NCBI GenBank assembly: GCA_029242715.1
Contig: JAQWTL010000033.1
Coordinates: forward strand, 62,001 to 126,000
Reading direction: 5' to 3'
DNA length: 64,000 bases
Source of the DNA: Phycisphaerales bacterium
GTDB taxonomy: Bacteria > Planctomycetota > Phycisphaerae > Phycisphaerales > SM1A02
The translations under genes were made by a program, and so were the position numbers. How positions within the stretch are numbered: position 1 is the first letter of the stretch; each line of letters opens with the position of its first letter. The notes under the pieces are model-generated. The model worked only from the letters and a program-made list of their open reading frames with translations. It was not told the origin of the DNA and searched no databases. Positions 16,722-26,977 of this stretch are shown piece by piece.

Positions 16722-17459
16722 TCAGGCTTCTGGAACCACTGAGAGATCGACGTGGACCTCTCCGGATTCATGTCGCTTGGCGTAGCCCAGCTCTTCAAGA
16801 GCACTCAGTGCTGCTTCCTGCTCTGCACGCTTCTTGCTGGGCCCCCAGCATGGAGCGAATCGGCGTGTGCCGATGGTCACAGCAATTTCGAAGCACTTGG
16901 CGTGATCCGGCCCCTGTTCGTCCAATAGTGCATAGGTCGGAGTCTGGCTGAATGCCTGTTGAGCAATCTGCTGCAGGACAGATTTGAAATTGGAGTGGTG
17001 GCCCGATGCTGCTGCCTGCCGGATGCGTTCCTCCAGGCCCGAGATGATCAAGCTTCGAGTCGTGTCAAGACCAGCGTCCAGATAGACCGCCCCAAGAACG
17101 GATTCATAGACAGCTGCAGCCACGGAGGTTGGCAGGGACTCCCGTGAAGCCATCCCCTTGCCAATCATCAGGATTCCATCAAGGCCCATTTCCGAAGCCA
17201 CCTCGGCACAGACTCGCCGACTGACAACTGTAGATTTGACCTTGGTCATCTCCCCTTCGAGGAGGTCCGGAAACGTGTCGTGCAAGTACTCACAAACAAC
17301 CATCCCGAGAACTGCATCGCCAAGAAACTCCAACCGCTCGTTGCTGTCCAGTCGGTCGTCCGTCAGCGAGGCATGCGTCAATGCACGCTTGAGAAGCAGA
17401 GGATCCTTGAACTGGTAGCCAATCCGGGTCTGGGCTTCATCCAGCATGTCTTCCAGCAT
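16722..17459 (-). CDS. rnc: Ribonuclease III
   Basis: A double-stranded RNA endonuclease of about 245 residues. The signature NERLEFLGDAVLG lies at 40-52 and the second acidic site is Glu119 in YESVLGAVYLD; a double-stranded RNA-binding domain follows from about 157 to 228. The frame is open far upstream, but the family starts near MLEDMLDEA. I chose ATG 17459, which has a GAGGG site about 9 bases upstream; the ATG at 17474 (MRAQAMLED) is an alternative. Family members process rRNA and other duplexes. It is divergent from rpmH. Confidence 0.92.
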   Translation of the reverse strand: MLEDMLDEAQTRIGYQFKDPLLLKRALTHASLTDDRLDSNERLEFLGDAVLGMVVCEYLHDTFPDLLEGEMTKVKSTVVSRRVCAEVASEMGLDGILMIGKGMASRESLPTSVAAAVYESVLGAVYLDAGLDTTRSLIISGLEERIRQAAASGHHSNFKSVLQQIAQQAFSQTPTYALLDEQGPDHAKCFEIAVTIGTRRFAPCWGPSKKRAEQEAALSALEELGYAKRHESGEVHVDLSVVPEA

Positions 17460-17610
17460 GGCTTGAGCCCTCATTCCGATTCGCAGTTCAGCACCCTGTC
17501 CAGGCTTCAAAGGGCTGTGTTTCGAGCCCTTCGGGGCAAGACAATAGCCTTTTACTATATATGGAGGGGCCATCCGCAGGGGCAGAAACCCCCCAGCATG
17601 AGCTCCAGCC

Positions 17611-17639
17611 TTGGCCTGAACCCCTCTACGTGCTACTAT
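17611..17639 (+). promoter_or_regulatory. Candidate sigma-70-type promoter for rpmH
   Basis: TTGGCC at 17611-17616 and TACTAT at 17634-17639 are separated by 17 bases and lie about 80 bases before the rpmH start. The match to the TTGACA/TATAAT consensus is moderate and the spacing ideal. Confidence 0.35.
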
Positions 17640-17719
17640 GGTCGATCCTCGATTCAGGGGAACAGCTACCAGGGAACTGCCATTATTGCTTTCCCCAACG
17701 GACACGGAGACTTCTCGCC

Positions 17720-17863
17720 ATGGCGATGCACTACCCAAGACGAACGAGCAAGATCAAGCGTGTCCGCCAGTTTGGATTCCGCGCCAGGATGAAGACCAAG
17801 AACGGTCGCAAGATGATCAATCGCAAGCGTCAAGCTGGCCGCCGTCTCACCCCGAGCGACTGA
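17720..17863 (+). CDS. rpmH: Large ribosomal subunit protein bL34
   Basis: A 47-residue, strongly basic protein, MAMHYPRRTSKIKR..., with the family core GFRARMKTKNGRKMINRKR near 17-35. A GGAG site lies 10 bases before the ATG at 17720; an in-frame ATG at 17726 would give 45 residues and is equally compatible with family length. In many bacteria rpmH is followed by rnpA; here the next gene is aroK on the opposite strand, ending 22 bases away, so that linkage is absent. It is divergent from rnc. Confidence 0.93.
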   Translation: MAMHYPRRTSKIKRVRQFGFRARMKTKNGRKMINRKRQAGRRLTPSD

Positions 17864-17884
17864 ACAAATTTGTTTGAAGCGCCA

Positions 17885-18454
17885 TCAAGCCTGGTCCTTG
17901 GACCCGGAATTGTCTTCGTGCGCCATCCTGGAGATCCGGCCAAGGATGGTCTCCAGATCCATCTCCCCGACATCCAATTGATGATCTGAGATAGCCCGAT
18001 AGGCCTCTTCTCGTGATGCACTGACTTCGGCGATCTCCTCTGCTGGTGATTGGCCTGTCAGGCTTGGCCGATCTCCACTTGCCCTGATGAGACGTGACTC
18101 CAGAACCGCAGGATCTGCTTTTAACCAGATCACGATGGCACTTCCTGAGGAGCGCGTCTCATTCAGACAATCCGCTGCTTCCTGGATGGTCGGAACGCCT
18201 CCACCCAGGGCGATCACTGATGGAGGTTCGGAGAGAACACTTGCCAGAACACGCTTTTCCGCTTCACGCCATGCCAATTCACCATGAACGTCCCACACGT
18301 CGCTGACTGTCTGATTCTCAAATGTCTGCAGAACACGATCATCCAGGTCCACGAAAGGACGTGACCAGGCAGCAGAAATCGCTTTACCTATGGTTGTCTT
18401 GCCAACAGCCCTCGGGCCGGCAAGAACCAGATGGAATGACTGTGTTTGATTCAC
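17885..18454 (-). CDS. aroK: Shikimate kinase
   Basis: A 189-residue enzyme that phosphorylates shikimate at the 3-hydroxyl with ATP in the chorismate pathway. The P-loop GPRAVGKT is at 13-20, the Asp pair in DLDD at 36-39 binds shikimate and Mg, GGGV is at 84-87, and the lid Arg lies in GDRPSLTG near 127-134. The start is a GTG 13 bases after the upstream fur-like stop, so the two genes form an operon. No other chorismate gene is near. Confidence 0.88.
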   Translation of the reverse strand: MNQTQSFHLVLAGPRAVGKTTIGKAISAAWSRPFVDLDDRVLQTFENQTVSDVWDVHGELAWREAEKRVLASVLSEPPSVIALGGGVPTIQEAADCLNETRSSGSAIVIWLKADPAVLESRLIRASGDRPSLTGQSPAEEIAEVSASREEAYRAISDHQLDVGEMDLETILGRISRMAHEDNSGSKDQA

Positions 18455-18467
18455 GGATCCAGAAGGC

Positions 18468-18974
18468 TCACGAGTCAGTAGACGGGGCGCTCTCTGCTCT
18501 GGCCCCCTTCAACTGGACATCAACAGAGTCGATCCGGACCCCCATCCGGTCCTCGATTTCCGAAAGTATGGATGCCGGGATGGACTCCATGATCTTCTCC
18601 CCGAGATCTGCCGGTACATCCATCATCTGATCACTTCCCTGGAACTGGAAATGCATGTGGGAACGCTGCCCTCCGCAATATCGGAAGCTGCCCGATTTCG
18701 ATGGGATTCGGAGGATGAGCCCTGCTGAACTGAAGAGGTCAAGAGTGTTGTAGACCGTCGCCAGACTCATCGCCATCTCCTTGGAGACCGCCGCATGCAG
18801 TTCCTCGGCTGTTGGATGACTGGACGCACACAATGTCTGGTAGACGGCTAATCGCTGCGGAGTGCACCGGAGACCTTCTGAGCGGAGCCTGGAACGGAGG
18901 CTCTCTGGAGAGAAGGGCTTCTCTCCAGGCTCATTCACAGTCCCCTGCGTCGTGTTGTACTCCCGGGATACCAT
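18468..18974 (-). CDS. Fur-family regulator lacking the usual CxxC zinc site
   Basis: A 168-residue DNA-binding protein. The winged-helix recognition region HPTAEELHAAVSKEMAMSLATVYNTLDLF at about 53-81 matches the Fur/PerR/Zur family. In the metal-binding region the usual HHHHxxCxxC is replaced by SHMHFQFQGSDQ (105-116), so the first structural Cys pair is missing, and no C-terminal CxxC follows. It may sense another metal or signal, as in Irr-like members (inference). The start is the ATG at 18974; a TATCAT at 18986-18981 sits very close, so the message may be nearly leaderless. It is divergent from uppP across 42 bases and co-transcribed with aroK. Confidence 0.82.
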   Translation of the reverse strand: MVSREYNTTQGTVNEPGEKPFSPESLRSRLRSEGLRCTPQRLAVYQTLCASSHPTAEELHAAVSKEMAMSLATVYNTLDLFSSAGLILRIPSKSGSFRYCGGQRSHMHFQFQGSDQMMDVPADLGEKIMESIPASILSEIEDRMGVRIDSVDVQLKGARAESAPSTDS

Positions 18975-19016
18975 CAGTCGTATGATACCCCCCCTGGAGG
19001 ACCCCCGACCCAAATC

Positions 19017-19883
19017 ATGACCATACTGGATGCCATCATCCTGGGAATCGTGGAAGGAATCACCGAATACCTGCCGGTGAGCTCCACTGGACACCTTGTA
19101 TTGGCCAGTTCACTGCTTGGGCTGGATACCGGGGAATCCTCAGATGCCGTGAAGGCATTGCTGATCGTCATACAGGGAGGGGCCATCCTTGCTGTGCTGG
19201 GCCTCTACTGGAACCGTGTGAAGTCCATGGCCATGGGCGGACTGGGCCGTGACCCCCAGGGCTTTCGGTTGCTCGTGAACATCTGCATTGCCTTCGCCCC
19301 TGCACCAATTGTCGGCGTCCTGTTGGATGACTGGATCGAACAGACATTGATGCGACCAGTACCGGTGCTTCTCGCCCTGGGAGGCGGCGGCATCCTCATG
19401 ATCTTCATTGGCAAGGGAAGAACCAACAAGGATCGCAACCTGGATCTCTGGGAGCTGGCGCCTTCTGCAGCGCTCATCATTGGATTGATGCAACTGCTTG
19501 CCATGTGGCCTGGTGTCAGTCGCTCGATGATCACGATTGTCGCCGGGATGGCCATGGGACTTCGGCCGGCTCGCGCCGCGGAATTCAGTTTCCTTCTGGG
19601 GCTGCCGACTCTTGGCGGGGCCTGCGTCTACAAGTTGATGCAGAACCTCTCAAGCGATGGCCCGAACCTCTTTGACCAGTTGGGCTGGATCAACGTTCTC
19701 ATCGGCATCATCGTCGCAACAATCTCGGCAGCTATTGCGGTCAGATGGCTTGTGGGCTACCTGAATAAACATGGACTGGCCGTATTCGGCTGGTACAGGA
19801 TCGGCCTGACTCTGTTGATCGGAGCCCTGCTGATGAGTGGAACCATCAGCCTGTCACCCGAAGCGCCCACTGAGTTGCCTTGA
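19017..19883 (+). CDS. uppP: Undecaprenyl-diphosphatase
   Basis: A 288-residue integral membrane enzyme that removes a phosphate from undecaprenyl diphosphate to recycle the lipid carrier for cell-wall synthesis. The two signature regions are EGITEYLPVSSTGH at 13-26 and PGVSRSMITI near 164-173, with the catalytic Glu, Ser and Arg in place. About eight membrane segments are visible. GGAGG lies before the ATG with a somewhat long gap. The gene shares a 42-base gap with the divergent fur-like gene. It ends next to a convergent gene. Confidence 0.93.
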   Translation: MTILDAIILGIVEGITEYLPVSSTGHLVLASSLLGLDTGESSDAVKALLIVIQGGAILAVLGLYWNRVKSMAMGGLGRDPQGFRLLVNICIAFAPAPIVGVLLDDWIEQTLMRPVPVLLALGGGGILMIFIGKGRTNKDRNLDLWELAPSAALIIGLMQLLAMWPGVSRSMITIVAGMAMGLRPARAAEFSFLLGLPTLGGACVYKLMQNLSSDGPNLFDQLGWINVLIGIIVATISAAIAVRWLVGYLNKHGLAVFGWYRIGLTLLIGALLMSGTISLSPEAPTELP

Positions 19884-19884
19884 T

Positions 19885-20349
19885 TCAGGTCCCGGACAAT
19901 GCTGACCAAGCCTTGACTGCTGATGATCGATCCGCATGTGTTTCCTGTTTGACGACCTTGCCGGTTGTGTCGATCATCAACATGTGCCAGGTCATCTCTT
20001 GACCTGCTTGAGCACCACCCACAGCCACAAGTTGATCGCTTGATATGGCAAGCGGCAGAATCTCGACGAGATCCTGCCCCTTGAATCCCTCAAACTCAAT
20101 CACTTGACCTGCCTGATCACGATGAATCAGGAAGTACTGAAGAGGCGACTTGCCTGATGGCCTTGGTGAAGGGTCCATGCAGGCGTTCCACATCCATTGA
20201 CCACTTCCGAAGTTCACTGGATCAAGCGATCTGCACAAGGGCGTTGGCCAGAGGGTTCCACCAAGTGCCCACGCAAGCAACGCCGCCATGATGAAGAACA
20301 CCAAGGCTCGAAAGAACAAACTGCGGAATCCTAACGCTACTTGGCCCAT
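19885..20349 (-). CDS. Unknown membrane-anchored protein downstream of ligA
   Basis: A 154-residue protein with an N-terminal hydrophobic segment (about 12-32) and a soluble remainder that likely lies outside the cytoplasm. Two Cys (in TPLCRSLDP and WNACMDP) could form a disulfide. A VVKQETHADRSSAVKAW segment near the C-terminus is not recognised. It follows ligA by 36 bases on the same strand and could be co-transcribed. No function can be offered. Confidence 0.55.
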   Translation of the reverse strand: MGQVALGFRSLFFRALVFFIMAALLAWALGGTLWPTPLCRSLDPVNFGSGQWMWNACMDPSPRPSGKSPLQYFLIHRDQAGQVIEFEGFKGQDLVEILPLAISSDQLVAVGGAQAGQEMTWHMLMIDTTGKVVKQETHADRSSAVKAWSALSGT

Positions 20350-20385
20350 GGACGGCTGCCATAGTAGCCGCGCACGGCAGCATGT

Positions 20386-22401
<2,016 letters not shown>

Positions 22402-22414
22402 CTAACGGAGTAGC

Positions 22415-23941
22415 ATGCAGTTGATGAATCCACGCCAATTCTCACCATCAATGCCGAGGAGACTCCCCCGGGGAAGGCTCCTGGGGCTGCTGTGCGGAGT
22501 ACTCCTGGCCGCTGTCGAGCCAGCCGGAACACTGGCCTCTCTGCCCTCTGACATCGAGCAGGTCATTACCCAGTCTGGGATCCCCAGATCCCGCATCAGC
22601 GTGTCCGTGAGAGATACCAGCTCTGGCCGTGAACTGGTGGATGTGGCCAGCAGTACACCACGGATCCCCGCCAGCAACATGAAACTGCTCAGCACCGGGG
22701 CCGCGATCTCCAGTTATCCGCTGGATCACCAGTTCCGCACCCGACTGCTTCTGGAAAACGGCCGCATCGTGATCATCGGAAATGGCGACCCCGCACTGGC
22801 AGACCCTGATCTCCTTTCTGACATGAGAGACGGAAATGGTCGCACACTGAACGTCGAAGGCCTGCTTGATCTCTGGGTCAAGGCGATTCGAAAGGCGGAT
22901 GTGACACAGATTGATGAGGTCATCGTGGATGACCGTATCTTCGACCGGGATCTGCTCCATGCCGACTGGCCACGAAATCAGATCCAGAGAAGCTACTGCC
23001 CAGAGGTTTCAGGACTGAATTTTCATCGAAACATACTGGAACTCCGGCCAGAACCTCGACCCGGTCATATTGCTCTTGGCGAATCCCCTTCTGCACCATT
23101 CATGTCCATTCACAACGAGATGACTCCAGGCAAGGGCAAGGCCAAGTCAAACACCGTTGATCCACACAGGCAACCACTCTCAGAAACCATCACCGTGCGT
23201 GGAACCGTCGTTGAACCGCAGATCTCACCTGTTGAAATCACGGTGCATGATCCAGCCATGTTCACTGGCCGACTGCTGGCCGATCGGCTTGCGCGTGAGG
23301 GCATCAAGACAGGCTCAGTCCGAAGAGCCTCCAAATCGGAAGTATTTGACCAGCAGCATGTCCTGTTTGATGTCGTGACCCCGATGCAGACGGTAGTCAA
23401 GGAATGCAATCACGAGTCAAAGAATCTGTATGCGGAAGCCATCCTGAAGCACCTGGGACACAGCAAGACAAACCAGCCCGGTTCGTGGTCCAACGGAAGC
23501 GAAGCCCTTGCTGAAATTGTCCGCGAGCGAACAGGACATCAGGCCAAGAATCTCGTCATTGCCGATGGCTCCGGGATGAGCCGGCGAAACCGCGTTTCAC
23601 CCGAACTGATGACACGCTGGCTGGCCACGTTCGCAGATGGCTCCACGACCAGCCGGGCATTCCAGGCTTCCCTGCCATCTCCGGGGAGCGGCACTCTTGA
23701 AAGACGTTTTGCAAACCGATCACTACATGGCTGTGATGTCGTAGCGAAAACCGGTTACATCAACGGAGTCAGCGCCCTGAGTGGACTCGTGATCGCACCG
23801 GGTGGCCAGAGCTATGCTTTCAGCGTCATTGGAAATGACCTGAAGAACATCCGGCGGTGCAAGCATCTGCAGGAATCCATCGTCGAAGTCATTGCCGAGG
23901 ACATTGGCAAGAAGACTCAACGGGTACAGGTCAGGCCTTGA
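22415..23941 (+). CDS. dacB: D-alanyl-D-alanine carboxypeptidase / endopeptidase (PBP4 type, family S13)
   Basis: A 508-residue periplasmic enzyme that trims or cuts peptidoglycan cross-links. A signal peptide spans about 18-42. The catalytic motifs are SxxK at Ser87-Lys90 (PASNMK), SxN in HESKNLYAEA near 337, and KTG in VVAKTGYING near 445. The insertion between SxxK and SxN is typical of this class. The ATG at 22415 is preceded by GGAG at a short distance; an ATG at 22424 is possible. Expression of dacB and ligA probably starts from overlapping divergent promoters. Confidence 0.9.
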   Translation: MQLMNPRQFSPSMPRRLPRGRLLGLLCGVLLAAVEPAGTLASLPSDIEQVITQSGIPRSRISVSVRDTSSGRELVDVASSTPRIPASNMKLLSTGAAISSYPLDHQFRTRLLLENGRIVIIGNGDPALADPDLLSDMRDGNGRTLNVEGLLDLWVKAIRKADVTQIDEVIVDDRIFDRDLLHADWPRNQIQRSYCPEVSGLNFHRNILELRPEPRPGHIALGESPSAPFMSIHNEMTPGKGKAKSNTVDPHRQPLSETITVRGTVVEPQISPVEITVHDPAMFTGRLLADRLAREGIKTGSVRRASKSEVFDQQHVLFDVVTPMQTVVKECNHESKNLYAEAILKHLGHSKTNQPGSWSNGSEALAEIVRERTGHQAKNLVIADGSGMSRRNRVSPELMTRWLATFADGSTTSRAFQASLPSPGSGTLERRFANRSLHGCDVVAKTGYINGVSALSGLVIAPGGQSYAFSVIGNDLKNIRRCKHLQESIVEVIAEDIGKKTQRVQVRP

Positions 23942-23944
23942 GGA

Positions 23945-25105
23945 TCAAGGCTGCAGAGCAGCCTCGATCTCCTCACGCAACTTGTCGAGATAATCAGCAC
24001 CCGCCCCCGTATGCGATGCCACGATCTGTCCATCTGGGCCGATCACGAACGTGGCGGGTATTCCCTGAACACCCCAGTTCCTGGCCGTTTCCCCTGTTTC
24101 ATCCAGCAGGATCGTAAAAGTCAGGGAGAGCGATTTCACACGAGCCTCCACCTTTTTACGAATCTCACCCGCTGACCCCTTCTCATAACAGTCCACACCA
24201 AGGATCGTGACAGGCAAGTGAGCCATCTCCTCGGACAACTGCTGGAGTTTGGGCAGGGCCTTGATGCAGGGATTACACCAGGTAGCCCAGAAATCCACGA
24301 CAACCACACGACCACGCAGGGACTCCAGATCAATCATCTTGCCGTCAAGCGATGCCAGGCGAAGTGTTGGAATTCGAACCACTTCATCACCTGAAACAGT
24401 CAGCGCTGTCAGCCGATCCACTCGGAAGCGGTTGCCACGCTGGAATGCCACCGCATCCTCTTGTGGAATCTCTTCGTAGGCCCATGACCAGCGGGAACGC
24501 AACCGGGAGCCTGTTGGAAGGCCTGCCACATCCTCTTCAACAAGCATGCCTGTGACCGGACGACCACTGACAGGATCAATCTTCAACACGAACTCCGAGT
24601 TCCGGCCGGTCCATTTCACCTCATTGAGATTTCCCTGATCATCACGCATTGCTTGCATGGAAAGCTTGCCTTGCAAGCCAGCATGCAGAAAGTGTTCGAT
24701 CTGTTGCCCACTACTCGTCGGGAATGCAAGTGCGAGCATTGGAAACGGGCAGGATTCAAAGGATGCCCGGATCGCTTCGACAGGAAGCATCGCGGGCGAA
24801 CATCGCACGTAGGCATCATCCACACCGTCTCGGGTGATGATCACCTCCGTGCCCTGAATGTAGGCGTCGTAATCACCGACTCGGAACACACCGTGGCCAG
24901 GCGATGTCCAGTCAATCGTGGCTTTGACAGGCTCGGAGACTTCTGGGCTGGCATCTTCACCTGCTGGCAGAAGTTCCAGAAACAATTCGGACGTGATGCG
25001 AACAGGCCCTTGTCGGTGAATGGCTCTGGAGATCTCCTCCAGAGCACTGGAGGGATCAGCATTTGCTCCACCCAGGACCGCCGCAAGAACCAACCAGGCA
25101 AACAT
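23945..25105 (-). CDS. Secreted TlpA-like thioredoxin-domain protein 1
   Basis: A 386-residue protein with a signal peptide, then an N-terminal region of about 230 residues that resembles an outer-membrane-lipoprotein-sorting (LolA/DUF2092-like) beta fold by its run of short strands, and a C-terminal thioredoxin domain. The active site is FWATWCNPC near residue 280 and the cis-Pro is in GIPATFVIG. Members reduce or isomerise periplasmic disulfides. The ATG directly follows the stop of the second TlpA-like gene upstream (TAGATG), so the pair is coupled. Confidence 0.8.
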   Translation of the reverse strand: MFAWLVLAAVLGGANADPSSALEEISRAIHRQGPVRITSELFLELLPAGEDASPEVSEPVKATIDWTSPGHGVFRVGDYDAYIQGTEVIITRDGVDDAYVRCSPAMLPVEAIRASFESCPFPMLALAFPTSSGQQIEHFLHAGLQGKLSMQAMRDDQGNLNEVKWTGRNSEFVLKIDPVSGRPVTGMLVEEDVAGLPTGSRLRSRWSWAYEEIPQEDAVAFQRGNRFRVDRLTALTVSGDEVVRIPTLRLASLDGKMIDLESLRGRVVVVDFWATWCNPCIKALPKLQQLSEEMAHLPVTILGVDCYEKGSAGEIRKKVEARVKSLSLTFTILLDETGETARNWGVQGIPATFVIGPDGQIVASHTGAGADYLDKLREEIEAALQP

Positions 25106-26386
25106 CTATTTGGCCCCTGCTCGTTCGATGGCCTTCTCGATCTTTTCCTTCATGTCCTCGTAATAACCATTGATCACTTCCACGATCTTGCCATCCGGTC
25201 CGACAACGACCAGCTTGGGTATGGAGGTGATTCCCCAGAGCCGCTGCGTTTCATCATCCAGTGAAATCAAGGTGGGAACTTCGTACTTCTGCTTCTCCCA
25301 GTATTCCTTGACTTTCTGGATGCGATCCTCGGGCCGCCTCATCCGCTCCATGACATCAACCGCATAGACGACGACGTCACCTTTATTCTTGCCGTTATCC
25401 AGATACAGAGTGTTGAGCTTGGGCAGGCCGCGCTTGCATGGAGAGCACCATGTCGCCCAGAAATCCAGAACCACCGTCTTGCCCTTGAGATTCGCAATAT
25501 CGACCATCATGCCATCCAACTGAGGCAGCTTCAGTGTCGGCACTGGCTGGCCAGCGGCCAATTTGTTTCGCTGAATTGGATCAAGTTCCGCACGGGTGGC
25601 CACGGGTGTTCGCTTGCCAGGATCAAAGGTGATCGGCTCCGGCAATGCCTCAAGGAACTTGGTATCCGTCTTCAAGTTCATTTTGAAGAAGAAACCGTCC
25701 GCCCCCTCGATTGGATACATGTCTGAATGCACCGCAATGATCATCTTCGTTTCCGGGTCGTAATCCAGCCACCCGGAACCCATGTTCCCGGCAACGCTGA
25801 TACGGGAGATCGTCTTGTCATCTTTGGTCTTGATCTCTTTCACTCCGGTGATGCGAGGACTGATCACGGATCGCATCGTCACCGCATCAAGCCATGTGTT
25901 GATCGGCTCACCGTCACGCATCATGATCTCGAAACCGGCGACGAATCGATCTCCCATCAGACTCTCGATCACATCCGTCACGGATCCGTTGTACGGAACA
26001 CTGAGATACCTGTCAGGAATCGAATACACAACAATGTTGAGTTTGCCATCCTTGCCCACGATCAATGAATCCGGAGTCTCGACCTTGAGTGAATGATCAG
26101 GACCGAACTCGGCCTTGACCGTGATCTCATTCTGATTCGGACCAGAGACCACCTTCACATGGGTATTGCAAGTTACAGCTGGCGCGGTCTTGAAGGCATC
26201 TATGGCCTGCTGCAACATGCCCTCTGCAAGAAGCTTCTCGGCGGGATCCGCTTCCTTGATCACCGGGGGCTTGGCCGGACGAAACTGAGACGGATCCTCC
26301 TGGGCGAATGCCGAAGATCCTGAAACCGATGAGACCAGTACTCCGAAGAGCACCGCAGCGATGGAACGACTCGTGAAAATACTCAT
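25106..26386 (-). CDS. Secreted TlpA-like thioredoxin-domain protein 2
   Basis: A 426-residue protein with the same order as its downstream neighbour: signal peptide (SIAAVLFGVLVSSVSGSSAFA), a beta-rich region to about residue 260 including VIVGKDGKLNIVV-type strands, and a thioredoxin domain with FWATWCSPC near 320 and cis-Pro in SIPKLVVVG. The ATG at 26386 has a GAAGG site; in-frame codons to 26431 are less likely. The two proteins look like ancient tandem duplicates. They end the long pyrF operon, 51 bases after folK. Confidence 0.8.
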   Translation of the reverse strand: MSIFTSRSIAAVLFGVLVSSVSGSSAFAQEDPSQFRPAKPPVIKEADPAEKLLAEGMLQQAIDAFKTAPAVTCNTHVKVVSGPNQNEITVKAEFGPDHSLKVETPDSLIVGKDGKLNIVVYSIPDRYLSVPYNGSVTDVIESLMGDRFVAGFEIMMRDGEPINTWLDAVTMRSVISPRITGVKEIKTKDDKTISRISVAGNMGSGWLDYDPETKMIIAVHSDMYPIEGADGFFFKMNLKTDTKFLEALPEPITFDPGKRTPVATRAELDPIQRNKLAAGQPVPTLKLPQLDGMMVDIANLKGKTVVLDFWATWCSPCKRGLPKLNTLYLDNGKNKGDVVVYAVDVMERMRRPEDRIQKVKEYWEKQKYEVPTLISLDDETQRLWGITSIPKLVVVGPDGKIVEVINGYYEDMKEKIEKAIERAGAK

Positions 26387-26437
26387 GCCTTCAGGATACC
26401 CGTGCCAGGGGCCCCAAGGCCACTTATCCAAGGCGAT

Positions 26438-26977
26438 TCAGTCAAGGTCTGGGGTTCGAAGAGGGCCTCGGCCCGCTGGACGACACCGATCCAGAAGCTC
26501 ACCGTTCCGCTTCATTTCCTCTGCCAGGAGAACCTGCATGCTCTTTGCCAGTGTTGGATGCACCAGATCCGGGGCCAGTTCCACCATGGGAACCAGAACG
26601 AAAGCCCGATCAGGCAGACGTGGATGTGGGAGTTGGAGGCCTGGTGATTCACTGGTGCATTCGCCCCAGAGAAGAAGATCAAGATCAATGATCCTGGGCC
26701 CGCCTTGATCACCCTCAGATCGAACCCGGCCAAGCGACTGCTCAATTGAAAGAAGCGATTCCATCGCTTCCAGAGGTGAGAGTGTCGAGCGGACCTCCGC
26801 TACAGCATTGAGAAAATCCGGCTGTTCAGCCAGTCCCACCGGGTTGGTTTCCAACAGAGTGCTCAGGCGACTCACAGAGATGCCTGGTGTCTCATCGATC
26901 ACATCAACTGCCTTGAGAATCACCGCAATTCGATCACCCAGATTACTTCCGAGTCCTATGAAACCTCTTGTACTCAT
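26438..26977 (-). CDS. folK: 6-hydroxymethyl-7,8-dihydropterin pyrophosphokinase
   Basis: A 179-residue enzyme of folate synthesis that transfers pyrophosphate from ATP to hydroxymethyl-dihydropterin. The start GFIGLGSNLGDR, the LLETNPVGLAEQPDFLNAV segment near 41-59 and the signature GGPRIIDLDLLLWG near 92-105 are typical, and HPRLPDRAFVLVPM follows. The start ATG overlaps the cinA stop (ATGA). No folP or folB is nearby. Confidence 0.92.
   Translation of the reverse strand: MSTRGFIGLGSNLGDRIAVILKAVDVIDETPGISVSRLSTLLETNPVGLAEQPDFLNAVAEVRSTLSPLEAMESLLSIEQSLGRVRSEGDQGGPRIIDLDLLLWGECTSESPGLQLPHPRLPDRAFVLVPMVELAPDLVHPTLAKSMQVLLAEEMKRNGELLDRCRPAGRGPLRTPDLD

Noticed and set aside
17526-17537. GCCC-TTCG-GGGC hairpin near rnc
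   Set aside because: A stable tetraloop hairpin, but it lies just upstream of the rnc start with no T-run and no plus-strand gene to end, so I do not call it a terminator.
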